37,036 nt of DNA from Candidatus Ornithospirochaeta stercoripullorum (lineage in GTDB: Bacteria > Spirochaetota > Spirochaetia > Sphaerochaetales > Sphaerochaetaceae), in NCBI GenBank assembly GCA_017694595.1, contig JADIMT010000095.1, positions 1 to 37,036 on the forward strand, written 5' to 3'. The translations under genes were made by a program, and so were the position numbers. Of the stretch, positions 16,901 to 26,027 are shown one piece after another. Position 1 is the stretch's first letter, and each line of letters opens with the position of its first letter. Below the pieces are notes generated by a model that searched no databases, was not told where the DNA came from, and saw only the letters and a program-made list of their open reading frames with translations.

Positions 16901-18252
16901 CAGAGTATATATTTGGAGAGATCCTGATCTTCTGCGATATCGGAAAGCCTCTCCTGGACATAGCCCTTTGTTATATCAATCGTCTGGCCGCTCAGCTGAT
17001 CTGCGGAGAAAGCCAGTTCCTCAAGCAGCTTCTCCATCACTGTATAGAGTCTTCTCGCCCCGATGTTATCATTGGTCTGGTTCACATCTGAAGCGATTCT
17101 GGCAATCTCATGCAGCGCCTCATCGGAGAAGTTGACTGTCACGCCTTCTGTAGAGAGAAGCGCTTTATACTGCTTCGTGATAGCATTCTGAGGCTCTGTC
17201 AAGATGCGATAGAACTCCTCAGCTGTCAGATCATGAAGCTCGACGCGAAGCGGGAATCTTCCCTGAAGCTCAGGGATGAGATCGGAAGGCTTGGCGAATG
17301 AGAATGCGCCAGCAGCGATGAAGAGTATGTTCGTCGTGTCGATGACTCCCCACTTAGTTGAAACCTTCGAGCCTTCGACAATCGGCAGGATATCGCGCTG
17401 AACGCCTTCGCGGGAGACATCCGAATTCGAAGTGCTGTTGTGCGATGCGACCTTGTCTATCTCGTCGATGAAGATGATGCCCATCTCCTCAGCCCTTGTC
17501 TTCGCTTCGTCAACAGCTTTATCAGGGTCAATCACTTTGTCCAGCTCTTCTTCCTGGATGATTTCCCTCGCCCTCTTGATTGAAAGCTTCCTTGTCTTCT
17601 TGCCTGATGAAGAGAACATTGACCCGAGGCTTGAGAGCGCATTCTGAAGATCATCCATATTCCCGGAAGACCCCATCAGCTCAAAGCCGACATGAGTCTT
17701 CACATCCACAGGCATCTCGACTTCCTTCTCATCGAAGACACCGGAACGGAGCATCTGACGGAACTTCTCCCTCGTCTCTCCGACAGAGACATCTTCAGCT
17801 CCTTTCGATTGCTCAATTGCAGGAAGAAGAAGGTCAAGAAGCCTTTCCTCGACTCTGCGATCTACTTCCTCCTGGCGCTGCGCTGCCATCTCCTCCCTGA
17901 CCATAGCTACAGATGCAGCCATCAGATCTCTGATCATCGATTCAACATCACGTCCGACATAGCCGACCTCTGTATACTTCGTTGCCTCGACTTTGATGAA
18001 AGGAGCATTAGCCAGCTTGGCAATACGGCGTGCGATCTCAGTTTTTCCAACACCAGTCGGTCCAATCATCAAAATATTCTTGGGAGTCACTTCATCCCTG
18101 ATATCCTCAGGAAGGCGCTTGCGGCGCACACGGTTGCGGATAGCGATGGCGATTGTCTTCTTAGCTTCCTCCTGCCCTACGATATATTCATCAAGATTCT
18201 TCACGATCTCGGAAGGAACCATGCTGTCAAGATTCTTCTTATTCTCCTGCAT
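16900..18252 (-). CDS. hslU: HslU ATPase subunit of the HslUV protease
   Basis: This 450-residue AAA+ unfoldase has Walker A GPTGVGKT (near 70), the pore motif GYVGRDV (near 97), a long intermediate domain (about 110-245), Walker B FIDEID, and the C-terminal tail DLSKYIL that docks into HslV. It unfolds substrates and feeds them to HslV. The gene overlaps hslV by 14 bp and flhF by 1 bp. Length and motifs are typical. Confidence 0.97.
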   Translation of the reverse strand: MQENKKNLDSMVPSEIVKNLDEYIVGQEEAKKTIAIAIRNRVRRKRLPEDIRDEVTPKNILMIGPTGVGKTEIARRIAKLANAPFIKVEATKYTEVGYVGRDVESMIRDLMAASVAMVREEMAAQRQEEVDRRVEERLLDLLLPAIEQSKGAEDVSVGETREKFRQMLRSGVFDEKEVEMPVDVKTHVGFELMGSSGNMDDLQNALSSLGSMFSSSGKKTRKLSIKRAREIIQEEELDKVIDPDKAVDEAKTRAEEMGIIFIDEIDKVASHNSTSNSDVSREGVQRDILPIVEGSKVSTKWGVIDTTNILFIAAGAFSFAKPSDLIPELQGRFPLRVELHDLTAEEFYRILTEPQNAITKQYKALLSTEGVTVNFSDEALHEIARIASDVNQTNDNIGARRLYTVMEKLLEELAFSADQLSGQTIDITKGYVQERLSDIAEDQDLSKYIL

Positions 18253-18790
18253 TTTTTACCTCAGCGATAATATTATGGTTTGTGTAGATACAGATATCCG
18301 CAGCAATCGAAACGCTCTTTTTAGCAATCTCCTCGGCATCCCAGTCAACGCCGGCATCGAGATAAGCTCTAGCAGCTGCCAGCGCATAGCTTCCACCGCT
18401 GCCGATGCCCATAACATCACCTTCCGGATCCAGCACATCACCATTGCCTGTAATCATAAAAAGCTTAGAACCATCGGATGCAAGCATCATAGCATTGAGA
18501 TTCTTCAGGCTTCTATCCGTCCTCCATTGCTTCGCCAGCTCGACAGATGCTCTTGTGATATCACCACCATACTGCTTGAGCTTGCCTTCGAAGAGCTCGA
18601 AAAGCGTGAATGCATCTGCTGTGGAGCCTGCGAACCCCACTATGATATTCCCATTGTAAAGGCGACGCACTTTTCTGCAGTTGCCTTTAATGACCATTCC
18701 ACCTTCGCCAGATGTAGCCTGGCCATCACCTGCAATCGCGACCTGATTGCCTTTGCGGACTGCACATATCGTAGTTCCGTGAATTTCCAT
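18239..18790 (-). CDS. hslV: HslV peptidase subunit of the HslUV protease
   Basis: This 183-residue protein belongs to the proteasome beta-type threonine proteases. It starts [13 protein letters not shown], so cleavage after the short propeptide exposes the catalytic Thr6, and GDGQAT and the GSGG loop follow. It forms the two-ring chamber used with HslU. The ATG at 18790 has AGGAG 8 bases upstream; a TTG one codon earlier is less likely. It follows xerC by 9 bp. The xerC-hslV-hslU order matches the Firmicutes codV-clpQ-clpY arrangement. Confidence 0.97.
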   Translation of the reverse strand: MEIHGTTICAVRKGNQVAIAGDGQATSGEGGMVIKGNCRKVRRLYNGNIIVGFAGSTADAFTLFELFEGKLKQYGGDITRASVELAKQWRTDRSLKNLNAMMLASDGSKLFMITGNGDVLDPEGDVMGIGSGGSYALAAARAYLDAGVDWDAEEIAKKSVSIAADICIYTNHNIIAEVKNAGE

Positions 18791-18799
18791 CAAATTCTC

Positions 18800-19681
18800 C
18801 TATGCATGAGGATGAGTCTCTTCATAGACCTTCCTCAATCTTGTACGGGAAACATGAGTATAGATCTGTGTCGTAGAGATGCTCTCATGGCCAAGCAACT
18901 CCTGTACCAGACGGATATCAGCTCCCCGATCCATCAGATGGGTTGCGAATGAGTGCCTGAGCGTATGAGGCGTGAACTCCTTCTGCCATCCGAGAATCGA
19001 CCTGTACTTATCAAAGATAATATGAGCTGAGCTGAAGGGCAACCGACCTCCCTTATCTCCGATAAGAAAAGCTTCAGGATCGTCGCATCCCAGAGATGAA
19101 AGATACACGCTTCTCTTCTCAAGATAAGCCTTCATCTCCTCTCCTGGCTCCGGGGAGAAGAATACGAACCTCTCCTTTCCACCCTTTCCTTTTATTCGTA
19201 TTCTGCGCTTGCTGAATTCGATATCACCGACATTCACGCTCAAAGCTTCAGAGATGCGGCATCCAGTGTTGTAGATGAAAAGGAAGAGCATGTGGTCACG
19301 CTCATCCTGGAACGAATGCCGCTCCACAGACAGCAGCTCCTTCACTTCATCCTCTGTAAGCACAGAGGGCAGTCTTCTCGCTTTCTGACGCATGGAGATT
19401 TCCTGAAACGGATCGCGCTTGGCAAGTCCCTTCCTCTCGAGGTATGAATAGAACGTACGAAGCGCAGTCAACTTACGCAACACTGAACGCTCTGCGAACT
19501 CCTCTTGCATATACTCAGCGTAGAGCGCGGCATCTTCTGCTGTGAAGCTCAGCGGATCAAGATCCCTGTCGCGCATATATCTTCTCCACTCTTCCAGATC
19601 CGTTGCATAGCTCTTTACTGTATTCTCGGAAAGAGCCCTGACAGACTGGATGTATGAGATGAAATCATTGATCAAATCCAT
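18800..19681 (-). CDS. xerC: Xer-family tyrosine recombinase (XerC-type)
   Basis: This 293-residue protein has the N-terminal SAM-like core-binding domain (about 1-90) and the catalytic domain with all active residues: Arg in TGCRISEAL, Lys in GKGGKERFV, HTLRHSFATHL, GHESISTTQ and the Tyr nucleophile in IYTH. Xer recombinases resolve chromosome dimers at dif with FtsK at division. It is placed as XerC by its hslVU neighbours. A TTG lies one codon upstream; the ATG at 19681 is preferred, with GAAGGTG at a rather long distance. A second Xer gene lies 769 bp upstream in the same cluster. Confidence 0.93.
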   Translation of the reverse strand: MDLINDFISYIQSVRALSENTVKSYATDLEEWRRYMRDRDLDPLSFTAEDAALYAEYMQEEFAERSVLRKLTALRTFYSYLERKGLAKRDPFQEISMRQKARRLPSVLTEDEVKELLSVERHSFQDERDHMLFLFIYNTGCRISEALSVNVGDIEFSKRRIRIKGKGGKERFVFFSPEPGEEMKAYLEKRSVYLSSLGCDDPEAFLIGDKGGRLPFSSAHIIFDKYRSILGWQKEFTPHTLRHSFATHLMDRGADIRLVQELLGHESISTTQIYTHVSRTRLRKVYEETHPHA

Positions 19682-19712
19682 CAAATCATTTTCACACCTT
19701 CATTTCCATTCG

Positions 19713-20417
19713 TCAATAAAGACGGAGGTAATCAAAACGTTTGTCAAGAAACGAGAATTGCCCTTCAGGCGATGGATAGACAATGCATCCAGTCCTAGAT
19801 GGAAATGCCGATGAGTATGACGAAGCTACAGGACAGCCCTCAAGCGCGAGAGTACGCCCTATATGAGTCGTCAGCGAAGTCCGCGTTATCGCAATATCTT
19901 TTCCATCATCGAGCATTGAGAGGACCTCCTTCCATCCATATCCCATCATTGCAACAAAAGCATGGGAAGAGAGAAATGCTGAAAGAGACCAGGCAGCTCT
20001 GGTATTCCTTTTTTCCATGCCTGTACTGATGATGCTGCCACCGGTGAGCAATATGCGTGAAGCGCGCTGAGGATATGATGAGATATAAGAAGAGAGAGAG
20101 GCAGATGTGACTACATGAAGCCTCCCTTCCCCGTCTTCCGCTCCTTTCAGCACTGAAAGCTGGCCCGCAGCATCAGCTTCACTGATAATCTCTATGCCAG
20201 ATAAAGATGCTTCCAGGCTGGATATGTACATCTCCTCTCCTGTGAGAGCCGAAAAGCCACAAGAAGCAAGGAGAAGTGAATCGGAGGCAGGCAAGGAGCC
20301 TCTGAACACAACAGGCAAGCATGAGATGATAGCCATCTCAGCTCCCAACTCAAGATCCTCCTCTATATGTTTCCGCTCTTCTTCTCCATATAGCGATAGG
20401 AAATACCGTCTGTCCAT
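19713..20417 (-). CDS. Uncharacterised protein, possibly a strongly diverged DprA
   Basis: This 234-residue soluble protein lies between the two xer genes, 31-32 bp from each, on the same strand. No family is recognised directly. The C-terminal half alternates hydrophobic strands and helices (RILLTGGSIISTG, then AFVAMMGYGWKEVLSML, then GKDIAITRTSLTTHIGR, then CPVASSYSSAFPS), like a Rossmann fold. In other bacteria dprA sits just upstream of topA-xerC-hslV-hslU, and DprA has a Rossmann fold. However, the DprA hallmarks (GSR, SGxARGID, a conserved SEYP) are not visible. The DprA idea therefore rests on gene order and general fold only. The gene is likely real, given its place in a compact operon and its normal composition. 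No Shine-Dalgarno is clear. Confidence 0.7.
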   Translation of the reverse strand: MDRRYFLSLYGEEERKHIEEDLELGAEMAIISCLPVVFRGSLPASDSLLLASCGFSALTGEEMYISSLEASLSGIEIISEADAAGQLSVLKGAEDGEGRLHVVTSASLSSYISSYPQRASRILLTGGSIISTGMEKRNTRAAWSLSAFLSSHAFVAMMGYGWKEVLSMLDDGKDIAITRTSLTTHIGRTLALEGCPVASSYSSAFPSRTGCIVYPSPEGQFSFLDKRFDYLRLY

Positions 20418-20449
20418 ACTTATAGATACGCGAAAAATAGTGGAAACTG

Positions 20450-21370
20450 TCAGCTTTCCTCATCGCTGAGCGGAGAATACCTGTCGAAGAACGCCAACAG
20501 CGAAGAAGTATCGAGATGTGTATAGATCTGTGTCGTCCTCACATCACTGTGTCCAAGCATCTCCTGTACTGAGCGGATATCAGCACCATTCTCTATCATA
20601 TGTGAGGCGAATGAATGGCGCAGTGTGTGGATAGTCGCATCCAAGCCTAATTGCTGTACAGTCTCATGGAAACGTTTATGGGCAGCCTGCCTTGTAATCC
20701 TTCCACCTCGCCTGTTGAGAAACAAGGCAGTCTCCCTCGGATTCTTCAGCAGCTTCGGACGGACGACATCAAGATAGCGTTCCAGCGCCTCTTTCGCGCT
20801 CTGTCCGATGAAGACTATACGCTCCTTGTCGCGCTTTCCGACAACAGAGATGCTTCCCTCTTCTTCGCGATAGGAAGATACATCAAGCGCTACAGCTTCA
20901 GAGATTCTCATTCCTGATGAGTAAATCAGCTCGAAAAGCGTGTAATCACGGAAAGAGAGTGGATCATCGCTTGGAAATGAAGAGAGCAGCATGTTCACTT
21001 CCTCAGGCGATATGACACGCGGCAGATGTTCCCTCTCCTTAGGCTTCTCGATAAGCTGGGCTGGATTCACATCGTCGGCATCCGATGAGAAAATTATATA
21101 ACGATAGAAAGCGCGAAGAGATGAGAGCACTCTTCCCTCAGTTCTCTCTCCAGCTCCATCAGAGCGTCTCTTCACAAGATACTCCTCTACATCATCAACT
21201 CCTGTTGCTGTAATATCCTTCCCTTTCTCAGAGAGGAAAAGAAGATACCTCTCAGCTTCAGAAGAATAGACCTCTCTGGTTTTCTCAGAGAGGCGTCGCT
21301 GATAGATGATATAACGCGAAAACGCTGAGAGCATCTCGCGATCTGAGGGAGATAGCTCACTTATCATCAT
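20450..21370 (-). CDS. xerD: Xer-family tyrosine recombinase (XerD-type)
   Basis: This 306-residue protein has the same two-domain plan as the downstream Xer gene. Active residues are Arg in SGMRISEAV, Lys in GKRDKERIV, HTLRHSFASHM, GHSDVRTTQ and the Tyr in IYTH. It should be the second subunit of the dimer-resolution recombinase. The start overlaps the end of ftsZ by 14 bp, and GTG or ATG codons at 21373, 21370 and 21367 are all possible. The XerD label is by elimination, since the other copy sits with hslVU. Having both genes directly after ftsZ couples chromosome resolution to division genes. Confidence 0.9.
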   Translation of the reverse strand: MMISELSPSDREMLSAFSRYIIYQRRLSEKTREVYSSEAERYLLFLSEKGKDITATGVDDVEEYLVKRRSDGAGERTEGRVLSSLRAFYRYIIFSSDADDVNPAQLIEKPKEREHLPRVISPEEVNMLLSSFPSDDPLSFRDYTLFELIYSSGMRISEAVALDVSSYREEEGSISVVGKRDKERIVFIGQSAKEALERYLDVVRPKLLKNPRETALFLNRRGGRITRQAAHKRFHETVQQLGLDATIHTLRHSFASHMIENGADIRSVQEMLGHSDVRTTQIYTHLDTSSLLAFFDRYSPLSDEES

Positions 21371-22628
21371 CACTGCGGGAGTATCTCAGTACAGCTGGTA
21401 TAGAGTAATCGTTCTCACGTCCTCCACGCTTTCCAAGCTGCTGTTGCAGGTCCTGCCATCTGTTGACTGTAATCGTAGCAGGATCCGAAGGCTGACGCTG
21501 TGGCTGTACCTGCGGCTCTGGCTGTGGAGGATTCTGAATCTTTGGCTCAGGAGCTCTCTGAACAGGCGCTTCCGCAGCCATTCTCTCGCTCTCTTCAAGC
21601 TTGCGACGAAAGATATCAGCTTCAGGATCTGCTGCGACAGAGACATCGCGATGCTCAAAGCCTGTAGCAATAACAGTGACTTTGATCCTGTCACCAAGTG
21701 CCTGGTTATAGCTCTGCCCCGCAATGATGAGAGCATCTTCCGCACAGCTTTCAGTTATGACTTCAACTACATCCTGATACTCCTGCAGCGTGAGGTTATC
21801 TCCACCAGCAAGATTGACAAGGACTGACTTGGCTCCATCGATGGAAGCATTCTCAAGCAGAGGATTCGAGATAGCGAGCTTAGCAGCATCGACAGCTCTG
21901 TTGGCACCTTCTCCAAAGCCAAGCCCGATAAGCGCATCGCCCTTTCCCTTCATAATCGTCTTGACATCAGCAAAGTCGATGTTGATCTCTCCAGGCTCTG
22001 TGATGAGATCGGAGATGCCTTGCACAGCTTGCAAAAGCGCGCTGTCTGCAATGAGGAACGCTTGCTTGATCGGAGTGTTGGCTTCAACAACTTTCAGAAG
22101 ATGCTGATTAGGAATCAGGATAAGAGTATCAACCTGCTTTCTCAGCCTATCAATGCCCTGCTGCGCAAGAAGGAGCTTTTTCTTGCCTTCGAACGCAAAG
22201 GGAGTTGTCACGACAGCGACAGTAAGCGCACCGAGGGACTTGGAAATCTCTGCAACCACAGCTGCAGCGCCGGTTCCAGTTCCACCACCCATACCTGCAG
22301 TGATGAATACCATATCGGAATTCTCGAGCTCGGCTTTGATTTCCTCTTTCGATTCCAGAGCTGCCTTCTCGCCGACTTCAGGCACGCCTCCGGCTCCAAG
22401 ACCGCCAGTAAGCTCCTTGCCTATAGCAATTCTCGTCTGGGCATTGGAACGCTGCAAAGCTTGCACATCGGTGTTGAGAGCTACGAAGGATACCTTCTTC
22501 AGGCCCGATGCAATCATGCGGTTGACAGCATTACCTCCACCTCCACCGACTCCGACTACTTTGATGATAGTAGGTGCGGCTTCACCGCTGGCTGTGGCAT
22601 CCTCGATGTCGAAAATATCAAAATCCAT
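21357..22628 (-). CDS. ftsZ: Cell-division tubulin FtsZ
   Basis: This 423-residue protein has the N-terminal GGGGGNAVNRM, the tubulin signature GGGTGTGAA, and the T7 loop INIDFADVKTIM that completes the neighbour's GTPase site. A Pro/Gln-rich linker (about 340-395) leads to the C-terminal peptide DYSIPAVLRYSR, which binds FtsA and other partners. FtsZ forms the division ring. The gene lies 11 bp after ftsA. Confidence 0.98.
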   Translation of the reverse strand: MDFDIFDIEDATASGEAAPTIIKVVGVGGGGGNAVNRMIASGLKKVSFVALNTDVQALQRSNAQTRIAIGKELTGGLGAGGVPEVGEKAALESKEEIKAELENSDMVFITAGMGGGTGTGAAAVVAEISKSLGALTVAVVTTPFAFEGKKKLLLAQQGIDRLRKQVDTLILIPNQHLLKVVEANTPIKQAFLIADSALLQAVQGISDLITEPGEINIDFADVKTIMKGKGDALIGLGFGEGANRAVDAAKLAISNPLLENASIDGAKSVLVNLAGGDNLTLQEYQDVVEVITESCAEDALIIAGQSYNQALGDRIKVTVIATGFEHRDVSVAADPEADIFRRKLEESERMAAEAPVQRAPEPKIQNPPQPEPQVQPQRQPSDPATITVNRWQDLQQQLGKRGGRENDYSIPAVLRYSRSDDDK

Positions 22629-22639
22629 AGCAAACTCCC

Positions 22640-23872
22640 TTAGAACAGCTTCTCGAAAAGGCCTTTGACCTTTGCTCCGATTCCATTCTTTTCCTTACTG
22701 CTTCCTTGCATTGAGGAAGCTTCTTTATATTTCTTTGCTTCAAGCTTCAGAAGTCCAAGCACTGTGGAATAACGGGGATCGATATAAAGTCTATCGAGAC
22801 CGTTTATAGCCTCAGGGAAGCCAATGCGCGCAGGCATGCGGAAAATCTCAGCAGCCAGCTCTGTAGCCCCTGAAAGAAGAGCACCTCCACCGACAAGTAC
22901 AACGCCAGCTCCAAATGTTCCGCTCACGCCATTCTTCTCAAGTTCTGCGCTGAGCATGCTGAAGATCTCCGCCATTCTTGGCTCAATCAGCTTAGCAAGC
23001 TCCTTTCTCGGCAGTCTGATAGAAGGCTTTCCGCCAACAGCAGGTGTGACAATCATCTCATCGTCCCTGACGGATGGCGTATGGCAGCATCCATCAGCTA
23101 TCTTGATGGATTCAGCGGCAGAGCGCGGAAGCTGGAGCATGTATGCGATATCGCCAGTGACATTATCACCACCAAGAGGAATAGCGCCAGCATAGACAGG
23201 AGCGCCACCGACATAAGCAATTGCATTAGTCATGCCAGCTCCGATGTCAATCACAAGAGCCCCCATCTCCTTCTCATCGCCGCCTAGTACGACTTCGCTG
23301 TCTGAAAGCGTCTGCAATACTATGCGCTGCACCTGAAGTCCAGCCTTCTGGACGCATTTGCGCAGATTCTGGCAGATTGAAGAGGAACCTGTGACAAGAA
23401 GGACTCTGGTATCAAGCCTATGGCCAAGCATATCGATCGGATCCTTTATGCCTGCTCTCGAGTCAACCTGGAAGTCCTGAACAAGAGTATGGAGAATCTC
23501 TGTGTCCTGAGGCAGATCACGAGCACGTGCTACATCGATCGATCTTCTGATATCCTCCCTCTTTATCTCCTGGTCGCGGCTCTGGATGCCGACAACACCG
23601 CTTGACTGTATGCCCTTTATATGATCGCCGCCAATGCCGAGGATTACGGAACTGACTTCAGTACCAGCCTGAAGCTCAGCATCGCTCACTACGGAATTGA
23701 TGACTTTCAGAGTCTGTTCTATGTTGACTATCGTTCCTGACTTCATGCCTTCGCTTGGACGTTCAGAGATGCTTTCGATCATCAGCTGCCCATCGCGAGA
23801 GATGGTACCGATTACGCATCGCGTCCAGCTAGTTCCTATATCAAGTCCGACAAGAGTCTTGTCCTGCGCCAT
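22640..23872 (-). CDS. ftsA: Cell-division actin-like protein FtsA
   Basis: This 410-residue actin-fold protein has phosphate-1 VGLDIGTSWTRC, the SHS2 domain (about 85-165), phosphate-2 ALVIDIGAGMTNAI, and the adenosine motif VVLVGGGALLSG. The C-terminus ends in a basic amphipathic helix (KVKGLFEKLF) that ties FtsZ to the membrane. It lies 6 bp after ftsQ and 11 bp before ftsZ, in the standard order. Confidence 0.97.
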   Translation of the reverse strand: MAQDKTLVGLDIGTSWTRCVIGTISRDGQLMIESISERPSEGMKSGTIVNIEQTLKVINSVVSDAELQAGTEVSSVILGIGGDHIKGIQSSGVVGIQSRDQEIKREDIRRSIDVARARDLPQDTEILHTLVQDFQVDSRAGIKDPIDMLGHRLDTRVLLVTGSSSICQNLRKCVQKAGLQVQRIVLQTLSDSEVVLGGDEKEMGALVIDIGAGMTNAIAYVGGAPVYAGAIPLGGDNVTGDIAYMLQLPRSAAESIKIADGCCHTPSVRDDEMIVTPAVGGKPSIRLPRKELAKLIEPRMAEIFSMLSAELEKNGVSGTFGAGVVLVGGGALLSGATELAAEIFRMPARIGFPEAINGLDRLYIDPRYSTVLGLLKLEAKKYKEASSMQGSSKEKNGIGAKVKGLFEKLF

Positions 23873-23878
23873 ATCTCA

Positions 23879-24592
23879 TTACCCCTTAAGTCTGACAAGC
23901 CGGTCATTATACAATTCATACACCTGAGAAGGTGCGAAAATAGTACGCCCGGGATTCACCCTGCAGCTTTCCTCTATTATGCCGATAGTATCATTGAGCC
24001 TTGCTGCTGAAGCAGGATTCTTCAGTATAACTGAAGCATTCAGCTCTGGAAGCGCTGCTATGAGTTCTGCAGACCCATCATCGCTATTATTGCTAAAATC
24101 AAACCAGGTTATCAAGCTAGGCTGGAAAGGATTGGAGATGAGGTATGGGATATATGCCGAAAGCAATGGAAAATCAGCGATACTCTCCGTCCCGATTACA
24201 GGATAAACCTCTGCAAGCGCTCCCGCATCCTCCATCCCTATAGCCTCTGTCATCTCTCCATTTGCAAATAGCGCTCCATCGCGCGCAAGGATGACGATGC
24301 CGGATACAGGCTCTGACGAGATTACAAGAGCTCCTTTTGCATATGAAAGAGAAGCATTGCTAAGATATGGAAGCGCATCAAGAGAAGAGAGAATACGTCT
24401 TCTCTCCACTCGTGGATATGTTCCTCCGATTGCCTCCGATGCAGCCCTTCTCATTGCTGGAGTGAGCGGAAAGTTCTGTGAAACTATCCTCTCCACGCTC
24501 ATCACAGGCAAGTATCTGAGAGCAATGAGCATGAAAGCCACGACAAGCAGCATAACTCCAGGAAGAATCATTGCGCGCTCACTTCTTTTCAT
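23879..24592 (-). CDS. ftsQ: FtsQ/DivIB-like division protein
   Basis: This 237-residue protein has a basic N-terminus, a single membrane anchor (about 9-27) and a periplasmic part whose first section (about 30-100) fits a POTRA domain (SVERIVSQNFPLTPAMRRAA, then LPYLSNASLSYAKGALVISS). Sequence conservation in this family is low, so the call rests on topology, size and position between ftsW and ftsA. It bridges cytoplasmic and periplasmic divisome parts with FtsL. It overlaps ftsW by 14 bp. Confidence 0.85.
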   Translation of the reverse strand: MKRSERAMILPGVMLLVVAFMLIALRYLPVMSVERIVSQNFPLTPAMRRAASEAIGGTYPRVERRRILSSLDALPYLSNASLSYAKGALVISSEPVSGIVILARDGALFANGEMTEAIGMEDAGALAEVYPVIGTESIADFPLLSAYIPYLISNPFQPSLITWFDFSNNSDDGSAELIAALPELNASVILKNPASAARLNDTIGIIEESCRVNPGRTIFAPSQVYELYNDRLVRLKG

Positions 24593-25724
24593 TAGACCTC
24601 CCCATGATGTAAATCAGGCGATAGAGCATCGAAGAAGAAAGCACAGAGATGAACTCAAAGGCTGGATCATAGCTGAAGAACGGCAAGAGTACGCCTGGAA
24701 GTGGCAAAAAGCCTGCAACATACAGCATGTTCACAGCGCTAGCAAGCACTATAAAGAGCGTGAAAGCCGCTACAGTCATGGCAGATGGCAAATCATGCCT
24801 CATCTTCGCTCTTGCAACAGTCCTTACGCCCAGCACGGAGATGAATACCAAGAGCACTATCAATACAGCAGTTCCTAAGTATCCGACCTCCTCAGCAAAT
24901 GATGCGAAGATGTAATCGCTCTCGGTGGAAGCGATAAGATAATGCTTAAAAAGTCCATTCCCCAGACCGCAACCTGTTATGCCACCAGCTTCTATAGCAC
25001 TTCCAGCAATCTCTAAAGGATTATCAGGGGCTGTATAAACCGATGAGATGACAGGTTCCAAAGTAGTGGCAGGAAAGACTGATGATACAATAAAGCCAAG
25101 CAGGAGAAGGATGAAGAAGCTGATGCCCGTTCTGGCAATTCCCTCCCCGCTGATCCTCATCAGCACAGCAAAAGAGATAATGAGAATCAGATACCAGCCA
25201 ATGCCAGCGGAGATGAGTGATAAAAGCATCATCACAACTGCCAGCACAGCAAAGATATAATAGCCCTTTCCCTTCCTCACGTCCCCGAAGAATCTGGAAG
25301 CAAAGAACGGAAGGGAGAACATAGCAAGATAAGATGGATTGATTATCCTATACCCGGAGATGACGATATAGCCACCCTCCGAGAAAGATGGAACGATGGA
25401 CAAGACAAGCAATACCAGTGTGAGCGGCAATAGAAAATATCTTACTTTAAGGATTCTATAAGGCAGGGAAAGATTGATGCCGAATGAGATTGCTAATGCC
25501 ACCAACCCGGCAACCAGGTTCCTGAAGAAGTAGTAATAATGCGGAAGACCTTCCGCGATAGCTTTCTGATAAGAAGATGAGTAAAGTATCACAAGCCCAA
25601 GCAGCGAAATGATGAGAACAGTACACAGATATGTGAATGGAGAAAGGGATCCTGCATTCTCTTTCTCCTTCACTGTCGTTGAATATGAATAATCATCGTA
25701 GTTTCGCTGTTCACTCCTAGGCAT
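24579..25724 (-). CDS. ftsW: FtsW-like SEDS peptidoglycan polymerase, diverged
   Basis: This 381-residue protein has about ten membrane segments. The core SEDS region is clear: AGSAIEAGGITGCGLGNGL (240-258) and TESDYIFASFAEEVGYLG (267-284), with the loop Asp270 thought to be catalytic. Two normally strong signatures are changed. The QPSE-type motif reads NPSY (129-132), and the SYGGSS end motif reads SYDPAF (351-356). FtsW polymerises septal glycan strands together with FtsI. Here the ftsI-like gene lies 9 kb away and lacks the transpeptidase. The gene follows ftsL by 23 bp. It could instead be a RodA paralogue, but its place before ftsQAZ favours FtsW. Confidence 0.88.
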   Translation of the reverse strand: MPRSEQRNYDDYSYSTTVKEKENAGSLSPFTYLCTVLIISLLGLVILYSSSYQKAIAEGLPHYYYFFRNLVAGLVALAISFGINLSLPYRILKVRYFLLPLTLVLLVLSIVPSFSEGGYIVISGYRIINPSYLAMFSLPFFASRFFGDVRKGKGYYIFAVLAVVMMLLSLISAGIGWYLILIISFAVLMRISGEGIARTGISFFILLLLGFIVSSVFPATTLEPVISSVYTAPDNPLEIAGSAIEAGGITGCGLGNGLFKHYLIASTESDYIFASFAEEVGYLGTAVLIVLLVFISVLGVRTVARAKMRHDLPSAMTVAAFTLFIVLASAVNMLYVAGFLPLPGVLLPFFSYDPAFEFISVLSSSMLYRLIYIMGRSNEKK

Positions 25725-25747
25725 ACATTGATTATACCTTTGAGCTG

Positions 25748-26014
25748 TCAGCTTTGGTAGCCATTTGAGGCACTGACCGTAAATTCCTCTTCTGCAGCGC
25801 TGAGGCCTGCTGCAATTGCGGCTCTCAGTGCCCTGCCTTCCCTCTCGTTATCTGCGATGGTACGCTCAGCTGCTCCCAACGCAGCAGTACCTGAGCTTGC
25901 AGCCCCGAGCTGCCATAGTGGTATAAAAACCACAATGAAGGCTAGTACGAGCATCACGATAATTGCGCCCTTGATAGGTCTGGCAATGTTTTTCGACAAT
26001 TCAAAATCGTTCAT
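25748..26014 (-). CDS. Small FtsL-like single-span membrane protein
   Basis: This 88-residue protein has a short cytoplasmic tail, one membrane segment (about 15-34) and a helical periplasmic stretch (about 35-75: LGAAERTIADNEREGRALRAAIAAGL) that could form a short coiled coil. FtsL has this topology and lies right after rsmH in many bacteria, as here (13 bp gap). The sequence itself is too variable to prove the family. FtsL normally joins FtsQ and activates FtsW-FtsI. The helical part is shorter than usual. Confidence 0.72.
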   Translation of the reverse strand: MNDFELSKNIARPIKGAIIVMLVLAFIVVFIPLWQLGAASSGTAALGAAERTIADNEREGRALRAAIAAGLSAAEEEFTVSASNGYQS

Positions 26015-26027
26015 AGCACGCTGCCGG

